From contig MGXW01000031.1 in NCBI GenBank assembly GCA_001801495.1, positions 1-17,812 of the forward strand: 17,812 bases of DNA, read 5' to 3'. The translations under genes were made by a program, and so were the position numbers. A model generated the notes under the pieces. The model saw only the letters and a list, made by a program, of their open reading frames with translations, had not been told where the DNA came from and did not search any database. The DNA is from Gammaproteobacteria bacterium RIFCSPHIGHO2_12_FULL_37_34. Its GTDB lineage: Bacteria > Pseudomonadota > Gammaproteobacteria > DSM-16500. Positions 1 to 7,104 of the stretch are shown here, piece after piece; positions within the stretch are counted from its first letter, which is position 1; every line of letters starts with the position of its first letter.

Positions 1-83
1 ATCTATCGGGAGCCGGATGCGGTAATTCTGCAAGTCCGGTTCTGACGAGGGTTTGGTCGAAGCAATTCGACCATTCTACTCAC
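1..83 (+). mobile_element. 3' end of a group II intron (domains V and VI)
   Basis: Positions 10-42 fold as a group II intron domain V: a 9-bp lower stem (10-18 with 34-42) carrying the catalytic AGC triad at 11-13, a two-base AA bulge (32-33), and an upper stem (19-22 with 28-31). A domain VI helix follows (55-61 with 66-72) with a GCAA loop. The sequence then ends CTACTCAC at about 83, which fits the usual AY intron end with an unpaired A a few bases before it. The rest of the intron, and any reverse transcriptase it encodes, lies outside the window. Domain V is 33 nt, one less than the usual 34, and has an AAT or TAATT tip instead of a GNRA tetraloop. The exact 3' boundary is inferred to within a few bases. 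Confidence 0.7.
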
Positions 84-207
84 CCAGAACCCACAATAAG
101 CTATCTTTTTCATGGAAAATGATACTTCTATTGCCGCCATATTGAAATAAATCGCCACACATTTCCTTAAATGTATCAACTAATGTTGTTTTACAATTAA
201 AATACAT
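76..207 (-). pseudogene. Short interrupted reading frame at the intron boundary
   Basis: A 43-codon frame runs from an ATG at 207 to a TAG at 76-78. The last codons and the stop fall inside the intron end, so the frame appears cut off by the insertion on its antisense side. The frame stays open upstream of the ATG for 17 more codons, to a TGA near position 268. The peptide (ending DSLLWVLGE) has a protein-like composition, but I do not recognise it and there is no strong ribosome binding site. It may be the remnant of a gene broken by the intron, or a chance frame. The rest of 208-352 shows nothing else I can support. Confidence 0.25.
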
Positions 208-352
208 GACGATAATAGAACCGCCGAGCTTTGAATGGCATGGTTGGCTCCAAATTAGTATGTTTAATCAGTGATCAATGATTGTTTTTAATGGCTAGTA
301 ATGATACTTTCATCGGGGTTAGGAAACAAACTCTCAGCATGAGATATAAACT

Positions 353-1114
353 ATGCCAAATACTGTCCAACGATTTAATGAAACGGTTCAGGATTATTTG
401 AAATACAGGCCTTCCTATCCTAAAGAAGTATATTCATTATTAGTTAAACAATTTGATCTTACGCCAGAAAAAATTATCGCTGATGTTGGCTCTGGTACAG
501 GATTTTTGTCAAAACTATTTCTTGAACATGGTCACTCTGTTTATGGTGTTGAACCTAATCAGGGTATGCGAAAGGCTGCTGAAAAATATTTGCTTGAAAA
601 CCAGAATTTTCATAGTATAAATGGCCTTGCAGAAGCTACGACGCTTGATAATGAATCAATCAACTGGATCGTCGTAGGAACCGCCTTCCATTGGTTTGAT
701 GTTAAAAAAATTAGAATTGAATTTAAACGTATATTGAAATCACCAGGATTTTGTTTAGTAGTATGGAATGTAAGAAATAAAAAACAATCAGTGTTATTAC
801 AAGATTATGAGAATTTAATACTTACTTTTAGTAATGATTATCAACAATCACGTGCTCAAGAATTTGATCAAACAATCGTTAAAGATTTTTTTCATCCGTT
901 TGAAATGAAAACTGCTTCATTTATTCATAAGCAACAGTTTTCCTGGGATGGATTAAAAGGCAGGTTGTTATCAACATCATATAGTCTAAGGGAAAATGAC
1001 CCAAAATATCAGGACATGATAGATGAATTAAAACAAATTTTTGATCGACACCAATCTAATGGGTTGGTTGAGTTTTTGTATGATACAAAAATGTATTATG
1101 GGCAGATGAAGTAA
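353..1114 (+). CDS. Class I SAM-dependent methyltransferase
   Basis: A 253-residue protein of the Methyltransf_11/25 type, likely cytoplasmic. Motif I for AdoMet binding is clear (IADVGSGTGFLSK, residues 42-54). It is followed by the acidic end of strand 2 (GVEPN, with E67), the strand-4 region with AFHWFD (111-116), and the strand-5 block PGFCLVVWN (131-139). These mark a complete Rossmann methyltransferase core. The N terminus (RFNETVQDYLKYRPSYP) is typical of small-molecule methyltransferases related to ubiquinone/menaquinone or trans-aconitate enzymes, but the substrate cannot be told. There is no strong Shine-Dalgarno sequence; the start is chosen because the family homology begins a few residues after this ATG. 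It stands alone between intron debris and a gene remnant, so it may be accessory DNA. Confidence 0.85.
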   Translation: MPNTVQRFNETVQDYLKYRPSYPKEVYSLLVKQFDLTPEKIIADVGSGTGFLSKLFLEHGHSVYGVEPNQGMRKAAEKYLLENQNFHSINGLAEATTLDNESINWIVVGTAFHWFDVKKIRIEFKRILKSPGFCLVVWNVRNKKQSVLLQDYENLILTFSNDYQQSRAQEFDQTIVKDFFHPFEMKTASFIHKQQFSWDGLKGRLLSTSYSLRENDPKYQDMIDELKQIFDRHQSNGLVEFLYDTKMYYGQMK

Positions 1115-1141
1115 TGGATACCACAGTACATTTAAGATTTG

Positions 1142-1273
1142 TCTCCTTTTGACCAAGATAGGATCCAGGCCCTGAGGGATCGACCTCCTTATCAAGCATT
1201 TGACGATGCGCTTAGATTCACAACCACAATTAAAACAATTGAAAATTTAATCAGATTGGTGCAAATCCAATAG
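1142..1273 (+). pseudogene. Probable C-terminal gene remnant
   Basis: Between the methyltransferase and the serine hydrolase a 43-codon frame is open from about 1142 to a TAG at 1271-1273. It has protein-like, partly helical content (SPFDQDRIQALRDRPPYQAF, then a segment ending ENLIRLVQIQ). It has no start codon and no ribosome binding site, and a stop lies just upstream in the same frame. It reads like the decayed tail of a larger protein. I do not recognise the family, and a chance frame cannot be excluded. The rest of 1115-1385 is AT-rich and holds only the candidate promoter listed separately. Confidence 0.3.
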
Positions 1274-1327
1274 CAATAATTTTAATAAAATCATAGGATT
1301 AAAGCATTAATCTTAAGCCATATTTTA

Positions 1328-1356
1328 TTGGTTAAACTATTTATTAGCATTATACT
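1328..1356 (+). promoter_or_regulatory. Candidate sigma-70 promoter for the serine hydrolase gene
   Basis: TTGGTT (1328-1333) and TATACT (1351-1356) are separated by 17 nt and lie about 30 nt upstream of the ATG at 1386. Both hexamers match the consensus at most positions. A second -10-like hexamer, TATAAT, is at 1362-1367, so the exact start point is uncertain in this AT-rich stretch. Confidence 0.45.
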
Positions 1357-1385
1357 TACTATATAATTAAATAAATGAGCAAATC

Positions 1386-2924
1386 ATGCCAGAAATCAAC
1401 GAACCAAAGATTAGAAAAATCATGCATGATGCTGAGATTCAATCGGTATCAATCGCATCTGGTAGCAATAAAGACAATATTGTTCCTAGACATATTACAA
1501 CTGATGGGCTCAATAGTAACAACAAAGAAGAAATTGATGATCCGGTTTATGGTGTAGCATCACTTAGCAAACCTGTCTTCACCTATCTGGTATTGAAATT
1601 AATAAACAACAAAGATTTCAAGCTGGGTACTAAACTTAATGAAATGTTTCCTTTTGAGGAATTTTGTAAAAAGTTTGGTTTTGAATGGGAAAATTCAGAG
1701 GCGAATAAAGCGCGTGTTAAACTATTTACTCCTCACATGATTCTTTCGCATCAAACAGGGTTACCTATTGGTCACAATCCAAGCTCAGGCCCATTAAAAT
1801 TTGATTTTGAACCCGGTCAAGGATTTGGATATTCCAGTCTTCATTTAATGTACTTACAAGAGTGTATCGAATTCAAATTCCGTAAATCACTCGAAGAACT
1901 GGCAAAAAAATATGTCTTTGACCCGATAGGAATGAAGCACAGTAGTTTCTATCCTTCCTATGAATTACGTTTAATGTCTGAGACAACTCGGGAACCTGGA
2001 AAATTATACATTCAAGCTACTAAAAAAAAAGGTTTAGCATACGAAGTGCTAACTGGCGATAGCGATCAGCCATGGCGTAATACTATTCCCTGGGAAGAAT
2101 TACCAACTGATTTTCCAAAAAACACATCGGATATTATCCACGCTAAAAATACATTGCTGCCAACAATTTTATTCCACGCAAACAAAACTAGAGATGTTGT
2201 TTCCAATGCTGCAAATAGCCTGCATACCACAGCCACAGACTATGCACGATTTTGCATACACTGGATGCAAGATCCAGATCAACGTGTAAAGGATGCCTTT
2301 GCGAGTAAAGTATCAATGAGAGATGATCCATGGGCTGTACGCGAACATGTTTTTCCTGAAGTTCTAGATCATCTTTCATGGGGTTATGGCTTTGGTCTTG
2401 AGACAAGTGATTTGGGGGAACATACCGCGTTTCATACCGGAGATATGAGTGAGTGGAGGGCTGGCGTTCAATTAGATTTAGATGCTAAAAGTGTTAAAGT
2501 TTTTTTCTCCAAATCTTCTTATGCAAATGGTCATTTACTTCAGGATCAAATATTCGATAGAAGTTATGCATTAGATTATTTTTTTGATAAGTTTAAATTT
2601 GCAAGGATGGTTAATGAACTTAAAGAGGATTGGCGCGAGAATCGTAGCTTTGGGATACGACAAGAATCTATTGAGCATTCGAACAAAATGATAAGCTCTA
2701 CCACTGGTATATTCGCTGCTATATCAACAAATCCGTTGGAGGCTGCTAGGAATCAGTCGCAAAGCACACCAGAGACATCAAATCAAAATTCGCCAGAAAA
2801 ACCAAAAATTGTCTCAACTGAACAGCAATCATCTGTTACCAATCGACAAGAAGAAGATAGCAAAAATGACAAATCACCTAATCCCTTTTCAACTAAATTT
2901 GTTCCCCCAGGAACAATTAAATAA
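1386..2924 (+). CDS. Beta-lactamase-fold serine hydrolase with polar C-terminal tail
   Basis: A 512-residue protein of the beta-lactamase/class C penicillin-binding family (PF00144 type). The three active-site motifs are visible: SxxK as SLSK (S59, K62), the Tyr motif as YSS (Y149), and the KTG equivalent as HTG (350-352) followed by an Arg-Ala-Gly turn. The family block SHQTGLP (121-127) also fits. There is no signal peptide or membrane segment, unlike periplasmic beta-lactamases, so the enzyme probably acts in the cytoplasm or is exported by another route. Residues about 450-512 are low-complexity, rich in Ser, Gln, Asn, Glu and Pro, with an RQEED cluster 25 residues from the end; such tails resemble Dot/Icm secretion signals. 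The substrate is unknown: esterase, peptidase or amidase are all possible. The start fits the TGAG ribosome-binding-like sequence 6 nt upstream. Confidence 0.85.
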   Translation: MPEINEPKIRKIMHDAEIQSVSIASGSNKDNIVPRHITTDGLNSNNKEEIDDPVYGVASLSKPVFTYLVLKLINNKDFKLGTKLNEMFPFEEFCKKFGFEWENSEANKARVKLFTPHMILSHQTGLPIGHNPSSGPLKFDFEPGQGFGYSSLHLMYLQECIEFKFRKSLEELAKKYVFDPIGMKHSSFYPSYELRLMSETTREPGKLYIQATKKKGLAYEVLTGDSDQPWRNTIPWEELPTDFPKNTSDIIHAKNTLLPTILFHANKTRDVVSNAANSLHTTATDYARFCIHWMQDPDQRVKDAFASKVSMRDDPWAVREHVFPEVLDHLSWGYGFGLETSDLGEHTAFHTGDMSEWRAGVQLDLDAKSVKVFFSKSSYANGHLLQDQIFDRSYALDYFFDKFKFARMVNELKEDWRENRSFGIRQESIEHSNKMISSTTGIFAAISTNPLEAARNQSQSTPETSNQNSPEKPKIVSTEQQSSVTNRQEEDSKNDKSPNPFSTKFVPPGTIK

Positions 2925-3011
2925 CCGCAATGAGGTGGATGTTTGTGAAATATTTTTTGCTTATTATAGTTAAGACGACGGTATAAATTATTTATTTTAA
3001 GGCGTTTTTGC

Positions 3012-3287
3012 TCAAATCACATCAAATCCGCGATATTCTTTATAAGGTAACTCTTCCATTGACACATCGGTGATATGAGCAAGTTTTGAGCCGACTTTTA
3101 ACCATTCTTGTAAAATCGCTAGTTTTTCTTTATCACCACAAGCAAGCACCTCTACTTTATGGTCAGGTAAATTTCTGACCCAACCTGTCACACCTAATTG
3201 ATCTGCTTGCTCTTTAGCAGATGCTCTAAACCATACTCCTTGCACTTTCCCAGAAATAAAATAATGGACACAAACCAAGGTAGCCAT
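3012..3287 (-). CDS. acyP: Acylphosphatase
   Basis: A 91-residue cytoplasmic enzyme of the normal family length that hydrolyses acyl-phosphate bonds such as 1,3-bisphosphoglycerate or carbamoyl phosphate. The signature is intact: VQGVWFR with the phosphate-binding Arg at 21, and GWVRNL with the catalytic Asn at 39. The C terminus ends in the usual YRGFDVI strand. A strong Shine-Dalgarno sequence (AAGGAAAA) precedes the ATG. It is divergent from rpe with only about 33 bp between them (to the first rpe ATG), so the two promoters must overlap. Confidence 0.95.
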   Translation of the reverse strand: MATLVCVHYFISGKVQGVWFRASAKEQADQLGVTGWVRNLPDHKVEVLACGDKEKLAILQEWLKVGSKLAHITDVSMEELPYKEYRGFDVI

Positions 3288-3303
3288 GTATTTTCCTTAT
3301 GTA

Positions 3304-3309
3304 TATAAT
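3304..3309 (+). promoter_or_regulatory. -10 element for rpe
   Basis: A perfect TATAAT sits in the short gap between acyP and rpe. Transcription starting about 7 nt later would leave almost no leader before the ATG at 3321, and about 16 nt before the ATG at 3333. No good -35 hexamer is visible; it would fall inside the acyP coding sequence. Confidence 0.4.
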
Positions 3310-3332
3310 ATTTCTAACAAATGAGTTTTCCT

Positions 3333-3995
3333 ATGCAAAAATATTTGATCGCGCCCTCTTTATTATCCGCCAATTTTGCAATATTAGGCGAAGAAGCAAA
3401 AGCAGTATTAGCAGCGGGTGCTGACATGCTGCATCTTGATGTCATGGATAATCATTATGTACCTAACTTAACCATGGGACCACTCGTTTGCGAAGCTCTA
3501 CGCAAATACGGTATTACCGCACCGATAGATGTTCATTTGATGACTAAACCAGTAGATAGGCTCATTATTGACTTTGCCAATGCCGGTGCAACCCATATTA
3601 CTTTCCATCCAGAGGCTTCTTCGCATATTGATCGTAGCTTAGCACTCATTCACAAACATGGATGCAAAGCAGGTCTTGCATTGAATCCTGCAACCACCTT
3701 ACATTGTTTGGAGTTTGTCATCGATAAAATTGATATTTTATTATTAATGTCGGTCAACCCTGGTTTTGGCGGTCAATCATTTATTCCTGCCGTGCTCGAA
3801 AAAATTAAAAGCGCGCGAAAATGGATTGATTCGAAAAAACTTGATATTCGAATTGCTATTGATGGCGGGGTAAAAATTGAAAATATCGCAGAAATTGCTA
3901 AAGCAGGCGCTGATATGTTTATTGCAGGTTCCGCTATTTTTAATCAACCAGATTATGCTGCGATTATTAAACTAATGCGGGAAGAATTAGATTAA
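3333..3995 (+). CDS. rpe: Ribulose-phosphate 3-epimerase
   Basis: A 220-residue TIM-barrel enzyme interconverting ribulose-5-phosphate and xylulose-5-phosphate in the pentose phosphate pathway. Counting from the ATG at 3333, the metal/catalytic residues are present: H34 and D36 (MLHLDVMD), H68 (VHLM) and D177 (IAIDGGV). The phosphate-binding MSVNPGFGGQ loop is also intact. An ATG at 3321 would add four residues, but the family normally starts at this MQKYLIAPS position, and a GAG 7 nt upstream can serve as ribosome binding site. The TAA overlaps the stop codon of the convergent unknown gene by 4 nt. The other pentose-phosphate isomerase, rpiA, lies 3 kb away. Confidence 0.96.
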   Translation: MQKYLIAPSLLSANFAILGEEAKAVLAAGADMLHLDVMDNHYVPNLTMGPLVCEALRKYGITAPIDVHLMTKPVDRLIIDFANAGATHITFHPEASSHIDRSLALIHKHGCKAGLALNPATTLHCLEFVIDKIDILLLMSVNPGFGGQSFIPAVLEKIKSARKWIDSKKLDIRIAIDGGVKIENIAEIAKAGADMFIAGSAIFNQPDYAAIIKLMREELD

Positions 3996-4528
3996 ACGAC
4001 AGGCCCTCTAGAACCACACGAAGGATCATTCTGACTACTTAATACTTGTTTTAATGGATTATCATTTTTCAAATATACATTAAAAATTTCATCTTGCGAT
4101 TGCTTTAATACATTAAGCTGTGTGATCACACTCTGAATACAATATTTTTTAGCCTCTAGTAAAATAGCATATGTTGGATCATTGTTTTGTTGAGCATGAG
4201 TGCATACATTTTCAAATTTAATAATTGCATTCCCAATTGGATTTAATCTGCTTAATAAGTCACCTGGGTTTTTGTTCGCAGCTTTTTCTCGACCTTCTTT
4301 AAAATAAATTACTTGTGTAGTCGCTTGTAGAAAGCGTTGAAGAGCCTGAAGAAGATTGAGAATTGGTGCTGCATTTTTATGCGTAGAGTTCTCAAAAGAT
4401 GTGATCAAACGAGATAGTTCGTCTTCTTTATAATGTGGTGATTTCAAACCTTGAAAAGGATTCGGCAAAGTTTCTGTGAGCCCAAAATTTACACTTACTC
4501 TTTGATTGTTAAAGTTAATTTTTTTCAT
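3992..4528 (-). CDS. Hypothetical helical protein
   Basis: A 178-residue protein that I do not recognise. It has no signal peptide or membrane segment; most of it (about residues 40-155) looks alpha-helical with amphipathic stretches such as LLQALQRFLQATTQVIYF. The tail is short and polar. The ATG at 4528 is chosen over an in-frame GTG at 4534 because an AGGGAG Shine-Dalgarno sequence sits 5 nt upstream of the ATG and overlaps the region of the GTG. It is divergent from the kinase gene with an 84-nt gap that holds an inverted repeat. The shared control region suggests, but does not prove, a joint role. Its stop overlaps that of rpe. Confidence 0.7.
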   Translation of the reverse strand: MKKINFNNQRVSVNFGLTETLPNPFQGLKSPHYKEDELSRLITSFENSTHKNAAPILNLLQALQRFLQATTQVIYFKEGREKAANKNPGDLLSRLNPIGNAIIKFENVCTHAQQNNDPTYAILLEAKKYCIQSVITQLNVLKQSQDEIFNVYLKNDNPLKQVLSSQNDPSCGSRGPVV

Positions 4529-4551
4529 GAACACTCCCTCTTATTTTCAGT

Positions 4552-4576
4552 AAGTATAGCATTTCTTGTTATACTT
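4552..4576. promoter_or_regulatory. Inverted repeat between divergent genes, overlapping -10-like hexamers
   Basis: AAGTATA (4552-4558) and TATACTT (4570-4576) form a perfect 7-bp inverted repeat with an 11-nt spacer. Each arm contains TATACT when read outward: rightward at 4570-4575 toward the kinase gene, and leftward at 4558-4553 toward the 178-residue gene. It could be a pair of back-to-back -10 elements or an operator. No good -35 hexamers are seen. Confidence 0.35.
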
Positions 4577-4612
4577 TAAAAGACTGACTGAGTATAAAGA
4601 GGAGACTAGGGA

Positions 4613-6616
4613 ATGGGGGATGCTCGCCATTCAAATGTTAATCCGATAGTTTTGACAGAAAATGACATTGAGCGCACAGAAAAAGTAGGCGAAGGCGCAT
4701 TTGGTATTGTATCTGCAATAAAATATAAAGGTCATGATCCTGCGCTCATACGATTAGCTGATCGTGGGGAATTAGTATTAAAAGAATTTCGACAAAATGA
4801 CAATCAATCTGTCCTTGATAATGAAACAATTATCACGCCCTTTCTTCATCAAAAAAGCCAAGAAATTCCTGATTTAGGGAAAAAGTGTAACATTAGTGCA
4901 GTAGTAAAAATGGACGATAAATTATACCTCATGGGTAAGCGGGTTGTTTTTGATGAAGGACCACCACCACAATCAAGCGATCTTGAAAAATACATTCAAA
5001 CATTATCTGAAAACACACATTTTCAAACAACAGGAAATCCCGGCCGTGATGCTTTTGATAACCAACATATTGCTCATACATTAAATGAACTCACCTTATC
5101 CATGAAAGATGCACAAAATGCGTTGCATACAGCAGGAATATTTCATTTTGATACTGCAGCAAGAAACCTATTAGTAAACTCGACTTATCCCATTGGTGTA
5201 ACTATTACAGATTTCGGCGTTTCAGAAAAAATTCCAGAAAACGGTGTGATCGACTACGACAGTAGAAGACAACTTGCTTTTAAATGGGTTGATCAAGCTA
5301 GCTTCGCTGGTAGGCACACTATCGCAACAGATTTATACGCACTCAAAATCTCTATCCTTGAAACCATTTCGCTTTCACTCGGTATGAGATTGAGCCAAAT
5401 CGTTAATCTACCTGTCAACCCTGGAGAAGATCCTAATAATTCGCAGGCTTTCATGAACACAAGAAAAGAATTGAGCGACGATGAGGCAATGAGTATTTAT
5501 CTTCGTAATTTGGATGAGATGATGCAGCATCCAGCACAATACCAGTTAAATAGCGAGCGTTGTAATCAAATGCAATTGTTCATTAATGCTTATCGCGATT
5601 ATCTTTCACAGATGCCAACTGGGTGTAAATCTTCTGGTGATTACTCGAAAGAAGAAATAGGTCTCATAAGAAATGAAGATAATCAAAGGTTAATGGAAGC
5701 AACAAATCGATTTAATCATGATCAATCATTAGGTATCCAGCAACAAACTAGCTCATTAAACAGAAACGATATTAATGAAGCCTATCAATCACTACAAACA
5801 TTCAGAGCATCGTGGGAACAGCTACGCAATCTTATTGTATCATTACCTAATCCTCTTTATCTGGCAAGTGAAGAAGAAAAAAAATCATTGGTTAATTTAT
5901 TAGCTTCTCTTTCGACTATAGAAAACCTAGCTGAACAAAATAATAGTTTAAGTAATAAAACATTAATGCCAAACGAATTAGCTGAAATTCAAAACACAAT
6001 TGTCGGATTTTATAATGATGATATTCTACAGCATGCCCTGCCAGCTATTGATCATGATATACAAAAGTTAACAACCTTCTTGAATCAATCAAATGACAAC
6101 CATCCTCTTCCTCCTGATATGGAAGCAGAAGCTCTATCCATCAAAAGAAAAGTTGAAGCAACTGGAGCAGATTTTTTTCCTTCGTGGCAAAATTTATTAA
6201 ATCAATTCGCAACACTACAATCTGCGGCATTACCACAACAACAAATTACCCCTCCATCACCACCCATACAACATGCCCAAGAAACATTTAATCAATTCGT
6301 TGCTCAAAAGCAAAAACCTGAAACGAAAACCATACCCACTTCCACAGAAAAACCACTACAGAATGAGCAAATAGCTGCTCAAGATAAATCATCAACCCCT
6401 AGTTTAACAACCAAAACTATTTTTGAGAGATTTATTAAATCTGGCTTCAAGAAAGATCGTCAACCAACACCATCTGATATGCCAACTCATTATCGATCGA
6501 TGTTACCTTCACCACCGCCACCTCCTCCTCTAGAACGCACAACGATATACGCTCCTGTTCCATTAGCCGAAACCAATCAAGAAGCTCCATCAAATGAAAG
6601 AAAATTAGGAAAATAA
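4613..6616 (+). CDS. Ser/Thr-type protein kinase with coiled and proline-rich tail, effector candidate
   Basis: A 667-residue protein with an N-terminal eukaryotic-like kinase domain (about residues 15-290). It has a Gly-rich loop GEGAFG (26-31), a VxK-type lysine (LVLKEF, K57), a possible helix-C Glu at 71, a catalytic loop HFDTAARN (D180, N185), DFG (200-202), and the helix-F Asp in ATDLYALK (D240). The HRD Arg is replaced by Phe, so it is a non-RD kinase, but all the phosphotransfer residues are present. Residues about 350-555 look helical. The last 130 residues are Gln/Pro/Thr-rich with a run of six prolines (634-639). There is no signal peptide or membrane segment, unlike bacterial PknB-type kinases. 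This layout resembles the Legionella LegK effectors, but secretion is inferred only. Ribosome binding site GAGGAG lies about 10 nt upstream. Confidence 0.8.
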   Translation: MGDARHSNVNPIVLTENDIERTEKVGEGAFGIVSAIKYKGHDPALIRLADRGELVLKEFRQNDNQSVLDNETIITPFLHQKSQEIPDLGKKCNISAVVKMDDKLYLMGKRVVFDEGPPPQSSDLEKYIQTLSENTHFQTTGNPGRDAFDNQHIAHTLNELTLSMKDAQNALHTAGIFHFDTAARNLLVNSTYPIGVTITDFGVSEKIPENGVIDYDSRRQLAFKWVDQASFAGRHTIATDLYALKISILETISLSLGMRLSQIVNLPVNPGEDPNNSQAFMNTRKELSDDEAMSIYLRNLDEMMQHPAQYQLNSERCNQMQLFINAYRDYLSQMPTGCKSSGDYSKEEIGLIRNEDNQRLMEATNRFNHDQSLGIQQQTSSLNRNDINEAYQSLQTFRASWEQLRNLIVSLPNPLYLASEEEKKSLVNLLASLSTIENLAEQNNSLSNKTLMPNELAEIQNTIVGFYNDDILQHALPAIDHDIQKLTTFLNQSNDNHPLPPDMEAEALSIKRKVEATGADFFPSWQNLLNQFATLQSAALPQQQITPPSPPIQHAQETFNQFVAQKQKPETKTIPTSTEKPLQNEQIAAQDKSSTPSLTTKTIFERFIKSGFKKDRQPTPSDMPTHYRSMLPSPPPPPPLERTTIYAPVPLAETNQEAPSNERKLGK

Positions 6617-6678
6617 TCGCTTTTCGATTGATGGCTTGAGATAATATTCAGATTATTTAGGATAACTAAGGCCGTCAT

Positions 6679-7065
6679 ATGCAAAAACCAAATCCCATGC
6701 GCGGTTTACGCCATGTTGCACTTTATGTCAAAAAATTTACTGAATGTGAATATTTTTATACACACTTATTGGGCATGAAAATTGTTTGGAAACCAGATGC
6801 TGATAACCTTTATCTTTCTTCTGGTGACGATAATTTGGCTTTACATCGTGCTCCACACGATTTTATTCCAGCAAAACATCAACATTTAGATCACATTGGA
6901 TTTTTTTTATCAAAACGTGATGATATCGATGCTTGGCATCAATTTTTGCTGGAGCATGGCGTTGAAATAAAAGCATCTCCCAAAGATCATCGCGATAACA
7001 CACGAAGTTTTTATTGCGCGGATCCTGATGGAAATACCGTACAAATGATTTTTTATCCAACTTAA
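6679..7065 (+). CDS. VOC superfamily protein (glyoxalase/dioxygenase fold)
   Basis: A 128-residue protein with the paired beta-alpha-beta-beta-beta units of the vicinal oxygen chelate fold. The first unit begins MRGLRHVALYVKK with a likely metal ligand H12. The second begins LDHIGFFLSK with H72 and ends DPDGNTVQMIFYP. The last metal ligand position, usually Glu in this motif, is Gln (Q122), so metal use or reaction may differ from a glyoxalase I. The substrate is unknown. The start at 6679 is supported by AAGG 7 nt upstream; an internal Met7 is less likely. It is convergent with rpiA, and the two stop codons are separated only by a hairpin. Confidence 0.88.
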   Translation: MQKPNPMRGLRHVALYVKKFTECEYFYTHLLGMKIVWKPDADNLYLSSGDDNLALHRAPHDFIPAKHQHLDHIGFFLSKRDDIDAWHQFLLEHGVEIKASPKDHRDNTRSFYCADPDGNTVQMIFYPT

Positions 7066-7103
7066 CCCGAATATTTCACCACTTCTTTGGTGAAATATTC
7101 GGG
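7066..7103. terminator. Perfect 16-bp hairpin between convergent stop codons
   Basis: The arms 7066-7081 and 7088-7103 are perfectly complementary (CCCGAATATTTCACCA and its complement) around a 6-nt loop. The hairpin starts directly after the TAA of the VOC gene and ends directly before the TAA of rpiA. It probably serves both strands as a transcript end. Neither side has a proper T-tract, so it may act as an mRNA 3'-end stabiliser or need Rho. Confidence 0.65.
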
Positions 7104-7104
7104 C

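Noticed and set aside
1312..1328. CTTAAG-CCATA-TTTTAT upstream of the serine hydrolase, a PmrA box with one mismatch
   Set aside because: The second half-site has one mismatch, and no -10 lies 10-11 nt downstream as at the two convincing boxes, so it is not called.
2925..3011. Terminator between the serine hydrolase and acyP genes
   Set aside because: Only AT-rich sequence with no stable hairpin next to a T-tract was found.
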